Source: Puniceicoccales bacterium
GTDB lineage: Bacteria; Verrucomicrobiota; Verrucomicrobiia; Opitutales; JAIRKQ01
Assembly: GCA_031268175.1 (NCBI GenBank)
Contig: JAIRXR010000007.1
Span: 26,793 to 90,792, forward strand
Length of the DNA: 64,000 nt
Direction: 5' to 3'
Shown here: positions 28,402-37,630 of the stretch, one piece after another
How the letters are laid out: each line of letters starts with the position of its first letter
How positions within the stretch are numbered: position 1 is the stretch's first letter
The notes under the pieces: generated by a model
What the model was told of the DNA's origin: nothing
Databases searched by the model: none
Seen by the model: the letters and a program-made list of their open reading frames with translations, nothing else
Program-made: the position numbers and the translations under genes

Positions 28402-30066
28402 TTATTTAGAATGCTCCGGCGCACTGGTGCCGCCGGGGACATTTATCTTGGCTGCGACACAGTAGCCAAAACCATTTATCCGATTCTCGATGGCTGCGGT
28501 TACCGGGCCATTTAACGCCAGGTAGAGATTTATTATCCACTCGGAAAGCTTTTCCTTTCCATCCACCAATATTTGGAATACTTCGGCAACAAATTCCATG
28601 CCATCTTGCTCCGCCAGGGCATACTGCGAAACTTCCATCTCTATTGCATTTGATGCTAAATCATCGCATGTATATTGCAAAAATATTCCCAGGTTTTTCA
28701 TATTGTCAAACCCCACCTGATAGTGGAGAAAATGCCCGCATTCGTGCGTCAAACCTCCTTTGAGGTCAGAGAATGCTCTTTCACGCGGCCGCGGCGTTAT
28801 GGTGGCGCTTTTCGCAGACTCAGCGAAGCTGTCCACATACTCATAGCTAATGAAAAGCGGAGCATAGCCAGCATATTCCTTGCTAATCAGCGGAACAAAT
28901 GCTCCGACGCCCCCACGTAACTTGGCAAAGAGCGCAACCTTTGGAAACACCCCACTCGATGATTTACCTATGCCCACTTTAGCCACGACAAATGCACCTG
29001 CGCGCATCTTGTTGCTAGTGGTAGTGGCGTCAAGATTTGTAATAATGCCTAAGAGTCCGTCATTGCGCACTGACACGTTATCGTAAATTTTGTCGACAAG
29101 ATTGAGAAATTTTTCAAAGTAGCACCTGTAGGCTGGGCTCAGCGTTTGATTTCCGTTGTCTTTGCTGAATCGCTCAATCTCTTCTTTGCAAAGCTTGCCG
29201 AGGACCACGTCAAAAGCGTTGCGCACAGTTTTCATATCGTCATATTTGATAGCGGCGATACTTTTCAAGCTAGAGCTCAATTCGTTCTCCAACTTTTTAA
29301 TTATTTCAACAATTCCAGCTATATCTTTGAGCTCAATTGATTCCAGCAAAGAAACCAACCTTCCTACATCTATTTCCGCTTTCTCGGAATACGAATCATC
29401 ATCACTGGACACAAGAATCACATTCACGCAGAAAAGAAAAAGACCTTGAATTTGATCGACGGAAAGAGCATTTCTAAGTCTATCTACCGCCATATGCACC
29501 TTGTATTCGAACGCATGAGATGCCTCCTCATCTGAAAATGGTGCGTTTCCCAAAAGGGGAAACTTTTTCTTATCTCCCTTCGAATTGCCCGATGTGGAAA
29601 TGAGATTGTCTTCCCCATCAATGTTTCGCATTGAAAAAACCTCACGAAATTTGTTCACAAGTGCGATGTAAGGATCTTCTTTATCATTCTTGATTCTACG
29701 GTCACATTCAGTTTTTATTTTGCTTAAATTAATTTTGTTTCTGTTGCCGGTTGGCAGCTGCGCCAGCGGAGGTAGCTGAAGCACCTGAGGCGACGTTGCC
29801 AACGGAAGGAAAGGCGAACTCGAGGACGACGATGAACTCGAGGACGACGACGAACTCGAGGACGACGACGAACTCGAGGGCACAGGGCGCGCATCCAGAG
29901 CTGTCGAAGGGGGATTGCTATCATATGCGAGAGGAATCACTTTCGGCGAACTTGCGACACTCACACCCTTGACTTCTCTCTCGGGCGCAACCTGGGCGCC
30001 ATTTAAAGAGGTCGATACCAGTTTGTTTTCTATATTCGCTGTATTTAGCGTTCTTTTTATACTCAT
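28402..30066 (-). CDS. Putative zinc metalloprotease with poly-serine linker
   Basis: 554 residues, no signal peptide. An N-terminal flexible part ends in 21 consecutive serines (64-84), then PFLPLATSPQVLQLPPLAQL. A helical middle follows (about 105-340). Near the C-terminus LTHECGHFLHY gives HExxH at H441-E442-x-x-H445, and GMEFVAEVF (E491, E495) supplies a likely third zinc ligand 46-50 residues later. This layout resembles gluzincin toxins of the anthrax-lethal-factor/phage metallopeptidase type. A host-directed or anti-cell effector role is inferred; the family is not recognised with certainty. It is divergent from thrS and has no operon partner. Confidence 0.55.
   Translation of the reverse strand: MSIKRTLNTANIENKLVSTSLNGAQVAPEREVKGVSVASSPKVIPLAYDSNPPSTALDARPVPSSSSSSSSSSSSSSSSSSSSSPFLPLATSPQVLQLPPLAQLPTGNRNKINLSKIKTECDRRIKNDKEDPYIALVNKFREVFSMRNIDGEDNLISTSGNSKGDKKKFPLLGNAPFSDEEASHAFEYKVHMAVDRLRNALSVDQIQGLFLFCVNVILVSSDDDSYSEKAEIDVGRLVSLLESIELKDIAGIVEIIKKLENELSSSLKSIAAIKYDDMKTVRNAFDVVLGKLCKEEIERFSKDNGNQTLSPAYRCYFEKFLNLVDKIYDNVSVRNDGLLGIITNLDATTTSNKMRAGAFVVAKVGIGKSSSGVFPKVALFAKLRGGVGAFVPLISKEYAGYAPLFISYEYVDSFAESAKSATITPRPRERAFSDLKGGLTHECGHFLHYQVGFDNMKNLGIFLQYTCDDLASNAIEMEVSQYALAEQDGMEFVAEVFQILVDGKEKLSEWIINLYLALNGPVTAAIENRINGFGYCVAAKINVPGGTSAPEHSK
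29815..29877 (-). repeat. 18-bp tandem repeat encoding poly-serine (3.5 copies)
   Basis: Units of TCG-AGT-TCG-TCG-TCG-TCC, each six Ser codons, repeated three times plus half a unit, with one silent change (TCA for TCG). A candidate variable-number repeat inside the metalloprotease gene. Confidence 0.9.
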
Positions 30067-30268
30067 AATTCACACAAAATTGAAAAAAATAAAAAAGGAC
30101 AAGAGGAAAATACAAAAAATTAACTTTGTTAGAATTGTCCCGTGCGAGCGAAAATTTTTTGGACCATCGACCATTGGCGAACCGCCGCCGCCAATGCGCG
30201 AAATTAACCGGCGGCAAAGGTAGTTTTTTCTTTTTTTTACCAAAATTTTGCTTAGAGAATGCGCTTCT

Positions 30269-32092
30269 ATGGAAAGCGTTGATTTGACCAAAATTCGGCA
30301 CTCCGCTGCGCACGCATTGGCAGCCGCAGTGCTGAGGTTGTTCCCGGATACGAAACTCGACATTGGCCCGGCAACGCAGACAGGATTCTACTACGACTTT
30401 GATTCGAATCACAAATTTTCACAGGAAGATTTGGAAAGGATCGAGCGTGAAATGCGCAGCATTATCGCCGATGGGCAAAAGTTCGTCAGAACGGTCGTCT
30501 CCCGCTATGAAGCGATGGCGCTGATGCGCTCCAAAAACCAGGAATACAAGCTCGAGCGCCTGGCCGACATCCAGGAAGGAGAAGAGATCTCACTGTACGC
30601 AAATGGGGAATTCATCGACCTTTGCCGCGGGCCACACGTGGATTCAACGGACAAAATTGGTGCAATAAAGCTACTCGGAGTCGCCGGGGCGTACTACCGC
30701 GGCGATGAAAAGAACAAGCAATTGCAGAGAATTTTCGGTACCGCATTCGAAACAAAGAATGACCTTGATGGGTATTTGTCAATGCTCGAGGAAGCCAAAA
30801 AGCGAGATCATCGCAAGCTGGGCAAGGAATTGAAACTATTTTCCATCGACGACGCAGTCGGAGCTGGCATGGTTCTTTGGCTACCGCGCGGTGCAATAGT
30901 CAGGAAGGAGCTGCAAAATTTCATACTCGAAGAGCTCGAAAAGCAGGGCTACCAGCAGGTTTTTACGCCGCACATAGCAAAGCTCGGGCTCTTCAGGACA
31001 TCGGGGCATTTCCCCTATTACAAAGAGTCGCAATTTGCGCCGCTACCGGACAAAATTTCCCTGGAAAAAAGCGTCGGTGATGGCCAATCGAGCAAGGGAC
31101 TGTTCGATGCCCTTGAAAGCGGAGAAGAGGACGGATTTTTGTTGAAGCCGATGAATTGTCCTGCCCACGTGAGGATATATATGTCCGAGCCGCGTTCCTA
31201 CAGGGAACTGCCGGTCAAAATCGCCGAATTCGGGACGGTCTATCGCTGGGAACAGTCCGGAGAATTAACCGGCATGACGCGCGTAAGGAGTTTCACGCAG
31301 GACGACGCCCATATTTTTTGCACACGGGAACAGCTACGCAGTGAAATAGATGGCTGCTTGCACCTAGTAAAAGTCATTTTTCGCACGCTCGGCATGGAAA
31401 AGTTCCGCGTTAGAATTGGCCTTCGCTGCAAAAATTCCGACAAGTACATAGGGAATGATGAAAGCTGGACGACCGCCGAAGATGTCCTGCGCTCGGCTGC
31501 CCGTGGGCTCGGAGTGCCGTTCGAAGAAAACGAAGGCGAAGCTGCGTTCTATGGACCAAAAATAGACTTTGTAGTTGCTGATGTGATCGGCCGGGAGTGG
31601 CAGCTTGGGACCGTGCAAGTGGACTACAATCTGCCGGAGCGATTTGACATTTCCTACGTTGGAAGCGACAATTGCAATCACCGTCCCATAATGATTCACC
31701 GGGCTCCCTTCGGCTCCCTTGAGCGCTTCGTCGGATTATTGATTGAACATTTCGGCGGGGACTTTCCGACATGGCTCGCCCCCGAACAGGTTCGGATTAT
31801 TGCACTAAACGACAATTTGCTACCCAGTGCCTATGCTGCGAAGGATATGCTCGTAGGACGCCACATTCGGACATCCATAGATTCGCATTCCGATAAGCTA
31901 AACGCCAAGATACGGCGCGCGGAAGTCGAAAGAGTTCCGCACATGTTCATCATCGGTCAAAGGGAGGCAAACGAGGGCACGGTATCCGTTCGCTCAAGGA
32001 TTGATAAAAGTTTCGAAGGCACGCTGAAACTGGAAGATGCCATTGCGCGTTTGGAGAAATCGATAGCGACGAGGGAATTGCCGAATCCGTGA
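30269..32092 (+). CDS. thrS: Threonyl-tRNA synthetase lacking the TGS domain
   Basis: The ATG at 30269 gives MESVDLTKIRHSAAHALAAA and 607 residues. The editing domain comes first (HSAAHAL, GPATQTGFYYDFD, CRGPHVDS), then class II motifs (KPMNCPAHVRIY, GELTGMTRVRSFTQDDAH, GSLERFVGLLIEHF) and the anticodon-binding domain (VRIIALNDNLLPSAYAAKDM). The N-terminal TGS domain of about 60 residues found in E. coli ThrRS is missing. An insertion (SLEKSVGDGQSSKGLFDALE) precedes the KPMNCP motif. All catalytic residues look preserved. Confidence 0.95.
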   Translation: MESVDLTKIRHSAAHALAAAVLRLFPDTKLDIGPATQTGFYYDFDSNHKFSQEDLERIEREMRSIIADGQKFVRTVVSRYEAMALMRSKNQEYKLERLADIQEGEEISLYANGEFIDLCRGPHVDSTDKIGAIKLLGVAGAYYRGDEKNKQLQRIFGTAFETKNDLDGYLSMLEEAKKRDHRKLGKELKLFSIDDAVGAGMVLWLPRGAIVRKELQNFILEELEKQGYQQVFTPHIAKLGLFRTSGHFPYYKESQFAPLPDKISLEKSVGDGQSSKGLFDALESGEEDGFLLKPMNCPAHVRIYMSEPRSYRELPVKIAEFGTVYRWEQSGELTGMTRVRSFTQDDAHIFCTREQLRSEIDGCLHLVKVIFRTLGMEKFRVRIGLRCKNSDKYIGNDESWTTAEDVLRSAARGLGVPFEENEGEAAFYGPKIDFVVADVIGREWQLGTVQVDYNLPERFDISYVGSDNCNHRPIMIHRAPFGSLERFVGLLIEHFGGDFPTWLAPEQVRIIALNDNLLPSAYAAKDMLVGRHIRTSIDSHSDKLNAKIRRAEVERVPHMFIIGQREANEGTVSVRSRIDKSFEGTLKLEDAIARLEKSIATRELPNP

Positions 32093-32169
32093 GAAAGCCG
32101 CGCTATCGGGTTGAAAATTTATGAGCACATATGAAAAGACACATTGCTGGCTTCGCGCGCGCTCAATTC

Positions 32170-32655
32170 CTAGCGCCCTATGTCGCCCTGGGAAAGTATT
32201 TTCACGCCGCTGCGATTCATGACGTCTGCAGCAAATTCGTTGTTTTCGGTCTGTATGGCGAGGGCAATTTTGCCCTGCGGCCTCGCCAGGAACGCATACA
32301 TGTGGTGTATTTTTATTTCCGCAGCGAAAATAGCCTTTGCAACCTTCGGCATGTCCATCGCACTGCTGATTTCGACGGCCAAAATCTCATTTTCCTGGTA
32401 GCTAATTCCCTGCTCTGAAAAAACTTTCCGCGCCTCATCGGGGTAATTTACAACGCATCTAACCGTAGTGTTTCCAAAATTTTCAAAAAATGACACAGCC
32501 AAAATGGTGACATCACCGGCGACCAACGCGCCTAAAACACCGCTGAATGAAAAAATTTTCCCGTCGAGTGGAAATAAAAATTGGATTACTGGAGAGGAAG
32601 CTCCGGAGGCCGTGGCGCACGGCGCCATACTGTGAATAGAAGGCACTCCAAGCAA
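32170..32655 (-). CDS. ACT-domain protein
   Basis: 161 residues. Two ACT-like halves can be seen: one around GKIFSFSGVLGALVAGDVTI to TTVRCVVNYPDEARKVFSEQ, another around EILAVEISSAMDMPKVAKAI to KIALAIQTENNEFAADVMN. No catalytic domain is attached, so it is probably a regulatory amino-acid-sensing protein. The first 30 residues (Ser/Ala-rich) may not be translated. The gene stands alone, convergent with thrS. Confidence 0.75.
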   Translation of the reverse strand: MLGVPSIHSMAPCATASGASSPVIQFLFPLDGKIFSFSGVLGALVAGDVTILAVSFFENFGNTTVRCVVNYPDEARKVFSEQGISYQENEILAVEISSAMDMPKVAKAIFAAEIKIHHMYAFLARPQGKIALAIQTENNEFAADVMNRSGVKILSQGDIGR

Positions 32656-32770
32656 AAGGTAAAAAATATTTCCAAAAAATCCACAAAGATTTTAGCATAT
32701 TTCTTCGCAAAAATAATTTACGTCCTATTGACATTTTTCGAGAAATTTTTACCGATTCATTACTTTCACA

Positions 32771-33310
32771 ATGGAAGCCAGACGAAATGGATCAACGAAT
32801 ATCAAAGTCGTTGCATTATTATTCCTAGTTATTTTTTGTTCCGGCACCGCATGGTGCGCCCGGGAAGAGAAAATTAACAGGGTCGAAGTCTTTGTTTCAG
32901 CCTATTGTTACCGAATAAATAGGGTGCGCGGGCCTGAAATATTGATTTTAAAGAGAGCCTCAACCAGAGAATTGGCTCCCAGCATGTGGGAGTGCGGTGG
33001 CGGATCTGTTCACGAAAATGAAAATTTCGAGGATGCCGCCAGGAGGCAATTGCTTGAGGAAGCCGGCATAACAGCCACCCGCTGGAAAGTTTTGGAGTGC
33101 TTCGAAGTTGAGGTGCGTCCAGGGGTGATAGTACCCGGAATCGCCTTCACGTGCAAAGCCAATGCGGACTCACCAGTGAAAATTGACCCAAGGGAACACA
33201 CCGAGTACCGCTGGGCTACCATCAAAGAGCTCGATGACATGGCGCTTGTGACGCAAAAAATGCACCAATCAATCGTGAAGCTGCTAATGATCCAGGACAA
33301 GCTTCTTTAG
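32771..33310 (+). CDS. Exported Nudix-like protein with altered Nudix box
   Basis: 179 residues. A Sec-type signal peptide is evident: basic MEARRNGSTNIK, hydrophobic VVALLFLVIFCSG, and a likely cleavage near TAWCA. The mature part is a Nudix fold with GGSVHENENFEDAARRQLLE followed by EAGI. The box departs from Gx5Ex7REUxEExGU at the first Glu, which is Gln (RQLLEE); the equivalent E53 of MutT is important for catalysis. Exported Nudix proteins are rare, because nucleotide substrates are normally cytosolic. Host or periplasmic targets are conceivable. It may have reduced activity. Confidence 0.75.
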   Translation: MEARRNGSTNIKVVALLFLVIFCSGTAWCAREEKINRVEVFVSAYCYRINRVRGPEILILKRASTRELAPSMWECGGGSVHENENFEDAARRQLLEEAGITATRWKVLECFEVEVRPGVIVPGIAFTCKANADSPVKIDPREHTEYRWATIKELDDMALVTQKMHQSIVKLLMIQDKLL

Positions 33311-33408
33311 CTATCAAAGTCGGCCCAAGCCGAATTGGGTCTAGCATGCAGCGAAAATTAATTTCATTTTCAAATATAAAAAATTAATTACAGAGGAGAT
33401 TTACCGAA

Positions 33409-33720
33409 ATGGACACCATATTTAGTTCGCACCTGTTTTTTCCGCGCTTACCAGATGAAGAGATTGAAGAAGTCTATTCGAATGGCGCGCGAATTATCAT
33501 GGATTCGTTTTCTGCAATGTCCTTCCGCAAGCTGAAAACAGCTGACAGAGCTAAGGTAAGCGACAGCATCATGTCCCTGGACGGCCCCATCGGTTCTTCG
33601 CACTTCATCGGTGATATTGTACTTTCGGACAGAATAGTAAGCATCAACGCAACCATCGAAGATTCGGCACCAACGTTCAAGTGCAGCATGTCTTCCGAAT
33701 TTACGGTCAACGAAGTGTAA
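33409..33720 (+). CDS. Hypothetical 103-residue protein
   Basis: Preceded by a strong ribosome-binding site (AGAGGAGA at about 33391-33398) and an AT-rich TATAAA-containing stretch, so it is probably expressed. The protein is hydrophilic, without signal or TM segment, and has a beta-rich C-terminal half (IGDIVLSDRIVSINATIED). No family is recognised. It stands between the Nudix-like gene and metG. Confidence 0.6.
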   Translation: MDTIFSSHLFFPRLPDEEIEEVYSNGARIIMDSFSAMSFRKLKTADRAKVSDSIMSLDGPIGSSHFIGDIVLSDRIVSINATIEDSAPTFKCSMSSEFTVNEV

Positions 33721-33892
33721 TCCCGTTGAAATCGCCGAAAGGCAGGAGCGAAAGCACAGAAATCGGTGACTCGCTGATTTTTCAAGTCGAGTTACAAGCT
33801 GTCCGCCAGCGTACAAGTTGCCTGCGGTATCGCCTTTGGTTCAGAAAAATGAAATTGCAACTGACGCACAAAAAAGTAATGGAGCTTCGCAT

Positions 33893-35422
33893 ATGGTAAA
33901 AAAATTGTACATAACGACGGCCATAGACTACGCCAATGGTAAGCCGCACATTGGCCACGCCTATGAAAAAATTCTTGCCGATGCCATGACACGCATGTTC
34001 AGGCTGCAGGGGCGCGATGTGCAATTCATGACAGGGCTCGACGAACATGGTTTGAAGGTCAGCCAATCGGCAGAAAAGGCCGGCATCCCTGAGTTGGAGC
34101 ACTGCAACAACATTGCCGACGATTTCAAAAATTTATGCAAAAATTTGACTGTGGACTACGACAGGTACATCCGCACAACCGAACCTGAACACAAACGCGT
34201 CGTGCGCGATTGCCTGCAAAAATTATACGACGCCGGAGACATCTACAAGGCGGATTACAGCGGATTATACAGCAAGACCGCCGAGCGATTTGTCCTCGAA
34301 AAGGATAAAATCAACGGCAAATGGCCATCGGATTACGGCGAAGTCGTCGAAATATCGGAAACGAACTATTTTTTCAAACTGAAAAAATACCAATCGTGGC
34401 TTGTCGAGTACGTTGAAAGCCATCCGGAATTCATATTTCCAGAGTTTCGAGCAAGGCAGGTGCTGGAATTTTTAAAAGAGCCGATAAATGATCTCTGCAT
34501 TTCGCGTCCCAAACACCGCCTATCCTGGGGAATAGAACTTCCGTTTGACAGTGAATACGTCACCTACGTTTGGTTCGATGCGTTGGTAAACTATGTAACG
34601 GGCGCAAACTACTTCGGTGAAAATTTTTCCGATTGCTGGCCAGCCGACTACCACGTCATCGGCAAAGACATCGTCGTTCCGGCACACGCCGTATACTGGC
34701 CGATTATTTTACACGCCCTGGATATCGCCATACCTAAAACTTTGCTGACCCACGGCTGGTGGCTAGTTTCCGGAGAAAAAATGTCGAAGAGCGCTGGAAA
34801 TGTCGTCAATCCGCTGGAATTTGCCGAAAAATTTGGGACCGATGCATTTAGATACTACCTGCTGCGCGAAATGACCGTCGGCCAGGATTGCGATTTTTCA
34901 CCGGATAGGTTTGCCATTCGCTACACGAGCGACCTGGCGAATGACCTTGGAAATCTTGTCAGCCGACTGCTGAACATGTGCCACAGGTACTGCGGTGGAG
35001 CTGTAAAAGATTTTGGGCCGTTCGGCGAGCCGGAAAACAGGATGCGAAGGCTGTGGGAAACGTCCGTACCGGAAATCATATCCTCGTACAACGAATTTGC
35101 CTTTCACTCGGCTCTGGAAAAATTGTTTTCCTGCGTGCGTGCCGTCAATTCCTACGTGGAAGAACGCTCGCCGTGGAAGCTGGCGAAGTCCGACGGCGAA
35201 ATCGATAGGCAGCTCATAGACACAACCATAGCAATAATCTCCGAATGCGTCAGAATAGCGGCAATCCTGTTGCTCCCGGTGATGCCAACAATTTCCAAAA
35301 AAATACTGGATGTTTTGGGATACGGCGGCGAAGTAAATTGGGACAGCGGCGTTAGATTTGACAATTTTCTCGCTGGGAATAGACTTGCCGAAAGTTCTAT
35401 TCTGTTTCCAAGAGTCGACTGA
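33893..35422 (+). CDS. metG: Methionyl-tRNA synthetase without zinc knuckle
   Basis: The start at 33893 (MVKKLYITTAIDYANGKPHI) is preferred because GGAG precedes it at about 33880; it gives 509 residues. The HIGH motif is at 19-22 and KMSKS at 296-300. In the connective peptide, where T. thermophilus has a Cys4/Cys3His knuckle, this protein has YSKTAERF (127, 130) and KWPSDYGE (144, 147), so no zinc ligands. The C-terminal dimerisation domain is absent, as in short MetRS. The acyltransferase gene follows after 3 nt. Confidence 0.95.
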   Translation: MVKKLYITTAIDYANGKPHIGHAYEKILADAMTRMFRLQGRDVQFMTGLDEHGLKVSQSAEKAGIPELEHCNNIADDFKNLCKNLTVDYDRYIRTTEPEHKRVVRDCLQKLYDAGDIYKADYSGLYSKTAERFVLEKDKINGKWPSDYGEVVEISETNYFFKLKKYQSWLVEYVESHPEFIFPEFRARQVLEFLKEPINDLCISRPKHRLSWGIELPFDSEYVTYVWFDALVNYVTGANYFGENFSDCWPADYHVIGKDIVVPAHAVYWPIILHALDIAIPKTLLTHGWWLVSGEKMSKSAGNVVNPLEFAEKFGTDAFRYYLLREMTVGQDCDFSPDRFAIRYTSDLANDLGNLVSRLLNMCHRYCGGAVKDFGPFGEPENRMRRLWETSVPEIISSYNEFAFHSALEKLFSCVRAVNSYVEERSPWKLAKSDGEIDRQLIDTTIAIISECVRIAAILLLPVMPTISKKILDVLGYGGEVNWDSGVRFDNFLAGNRLAESSILFPRVD

Positions 35423-35425
35423 TAG

Positions 35426-36088
35426 ATGTCGCACTTCATACGGATACAGACGCTAAAAAAGTGGTGGCAGCGCACCCTCGTCGCGATCATCGCCGCTGCG
35501 CTGAGGTTGTATTGGATGACGCTTAGAGTTAGCCTATCCGACGAAGGCCACCAAATTACCAATTCCATAGAAAGTGGTACCATCTTCGTCTTTTGGCATA
35601 GCAACCTGTTTGCGGCCTACACATTGAAAAAATTTTTGAAAAAAAAGCGCATCTGCGGGCTCGTCAGCCCGTCCCGCGATGGCGCGTGGCTCGCGGAAAT
35701 TTTCAACGCTCTTGGCATCGAGACCATTCGCGGGTCTAGCAAGCGCAGAGGGCTATCTGCCATCGGAGACATGGTAAGAGAACTCGGCGACAACACCTCC
35801 ATTGCCATAACTCCAGACGGTCCTAGAGGGCCCGCGTGCAAATTCAAGATCGGAACGGCCATGACTGCGAAAAAGGCGAAAGCTGACGTGGTGGTAGTCG
35901 CGCTGAAATACGGACACTTTTTCACGCTACCAACCTGGGACAAATTCAAGGTGCCGCTGCCTTTTTCAAGGGTGCGCGTCCGCGTAGAGATGTTCCGCTT
36001 CAAGGACTTTGAGCGCACAACGGCTGAAGAGCTGACGACCTTACTGGAAAAGCAGCTGAATGGGATGCAAGCGAAAATAGGAGGCTAA
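35426..36088 (+). CDS. DUF374 lysophospholipid acyltransferase-like protein
   Basis: 220 residues. An N-terminal amphipathic or membrane segment (about 12-32) is followed by FVFWHSNLFAAY, which aligns with the acyltransferase HxxxxD-like region, then LVSPSRDGAWLAEIFNALGI, RGSSKRRG and ITPDGPRGP. The last is the hallmark of the DUF374 family, thought to acylate lipid A or lysophospholipids in diderms. It follows metG by 3 nt and overlaps the convergent pqiC by 4 nt. Confidence 0.85.
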   Translation: MSHFIRIQTLKKWWQRTLVAIIAAALRLYWMTLRVSLSDEGHQITNSIESGTIFVFWHSNLFAAYTLKKFLKKKRICGLVSPSRDGAWLAEIFNALGIETIRGSSKRRGLSAIGDMVRELGDNTSIAITPDGPRGPACKFKIGTAMTAKKAKADVVVVALKYGHFFTLPTWDKFKVPLPFSRVRVRVEMFRFKDFERTTAEELTTLLEKQLNGMQAKIGG

Positions 36089-36753
36089 TTTTTACCATCG
36101 GTGGCAATTCCAGCGGAATGGTGACACGTCGGCAGTAGATTTAGCTCGTGAATCCTGTCAGCGATGTCGCTACTCAGAGCGGCCAATGCGATTCGCATAC
36201 CTTCAATGATATTTTCGAGAGCATCGGTATCAACGGGAGTCGATGCGGCGTATTTGTATACGCAAAGTTGCCTCCTCTTTGCATAGTCAAAAAATGTCCA
36301 CGTGCACTTCAAAACAACGCTTTTTTCTTCGTCATTGTATATGAGGTCATCGAAGTCAATGGATATGCGGTAGTCACAAACCAGCGTGTTTCCTATGGTA
36401 TGCATCGAGGATACGATCATCGCACAGCGGCGCATTTTTTCGGATAGTTCGTCCTGCAGGACTCTTATGCAGGCGTCGCCGAACGGTTCGGCCCACCTGT
36501 CAACTTCGGAAAAAACCAACTTATTTCCGGCGACTTTTTTGGTGATGTACGGACAATCCGCATAGGAGGGAATTTCGTCCAAAAGCAAATTGATGACAAC
36601 TAAATTCACATCAGTCTCATCCGGCGGCATGGCCACAATCGAATGGGATCCGAGCGTATAAAACCTTGAAACGTCCTTCTGCGGAGCGAACATCGCGCAC
36701 CCGGGACACGCTAGCAAAAATAGAAGAAACAGCAAAGTGGTTCTGCTTTTCAT
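36085..36753 (-). CDS. PqiC-like ABC-transport auxiliary lipoprotein
   Basis: 222 residues with a lipoprotein signal: LLFLLFLLACPGC and the Cys at residue 19. The PqiC pattern follows: RFYTLGSHS, INLLLDEIPSYADCPYITKK, LVFSEVDRWAEPFGDACIRV. PqiC links periplasmic MCE rings to the outer membrane. It overlaps the mlaD-like gene by 4 nt, so they are co-translated. Confidence 0.85.
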   Translation of the reverse strand: MKSRTTLLFLLFLLACPGCAMFAPQKDVSRFYTLGSHSIVAMPPDETDVNLVVINLLLDEIPSYADCPYITKKVAGNKLVFSEVDRWAEPFGDACIRVLQDELSEKMRRCAMIVSSMHTIGNTLVCDYRISIDFDDLIYNDEEKSVVLKCTWTFFDYAKRRQLCVYKYAASTPVDTDALENIIEGMRIALAALSSDIADRIHELNLLPTCHHSAGIATDGKN

Positions 36754-37550
36754 AGCGCCCTCCCGGCGACCAGCGCATTGGGATTCCTTTCAATGTATTC
36801 TGCCAAAATGCGCAGTGCATGCAGCGCCTTGGAAAATTGCTGCAGTGAAATATCAAGAGACCTTCTCGTTCCAGAATCAAAGGCCAACATATCGGCGATT
36901 GCTTCCATGGCCTTGTTTACCGACTTGAAATTCAAATCCCTTACCTTATCCTTCACGGCGTCCAGCATCGCTATCAGGCGTGCCGAAATTTTTTCGAATT
37001 CGAACTTCGACAGCTTTTTCATTATGGAATCGAAGCTTGCCATAAATTCATCGAGTTCCGTCGCAACGGATGGCATTTGCTGGTACCCGCGCAAATTTAT
37101 GTCTCTGGAAAATCTTTCCTGATCAACCTTGTAATAGTCCAATCCGACGTACAATCTGCCAGTTAGTATACTTTCCATGGAAAGCTTTGCCGCCAGTCCT
37201 CTGCTGATCTGCTCGGTGTAAAACATCCTGTAATCGCTGACCTGCAATCGACCACCCCTTATGGCCTTAAACATATTGGCATCTATGCCGAACACAACGG
37301 CGGTAATGGCCTCATCGATTTCGTCGTCGTAGATTATCTCTATGGATTCCACCGAGCCAACCCGTACGCCTTTAAATTTCACAGGAGCACCGATGTCGAG
37401 GCCGTTCAGCGACGTGTCGAAAAAGGCATAAAACCTTATTTTTTTTGCCCACAGACTTCCCGACGAAAAAAGCACCGTAGCTAGGGCCAACAGCAACAGC
37501 GATGCGACGACGAATGTGCCGATTAATACGTAATTGGCCCTCTTTGACAT
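36750..37550 (-). CDS. MlaD-like MCE-domain lipid transport protein
   Basis: 266 residues: a membrane helix (about 7-32), then the MCE domain with FDTSLNGLDIGAPVKFKGVR and VGSVESIEI, and a helical C-terminal half (about 150-266). MCE proteins ferry phospholipids between membranes. The permease (MlaE) and ATPase (MlaF) partners are not adjacent, which is unusual since they commonly precede mlaD. Confidence 0.9.
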   Translation of the reverse strand: MSKRANYVLIGTFVVASLLLLALATVLFSSGSLWAKKIRFYAFFDTSLNGLDIGAPVKFKGVRVGSVESIEIIYDDEIDEAITAVVFGIDANMFKAIRGGRLQVSDYRMFYTEQISRGLAAKLSMESILTGRLYVGLDYYKVDQERFSRDINLRGYQQMPSVATELDEFMASFDSIMKKLSKFEFEKISARLIAMLDAVKDKVRDLNFKSVNKAMEAIADMLAFDSGTRRSLDISLQQFSKALHALRILAEYIERNPNALVAGRAL

Positions 37551-37630
37551 CTATCTACAACAATCCAGTTAAAAGTACGGAAATATTTACACAATTCCAG
37601 TTTTTTCGGAATTTTCGAAATTTTTTCAAA

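Noticed and set aside
33320..33345. Possible terminator between the Nudix-like gene and the 103-residue gene
   Set aside because: The CCCAA/TTGGG stem is short and has no U tract.
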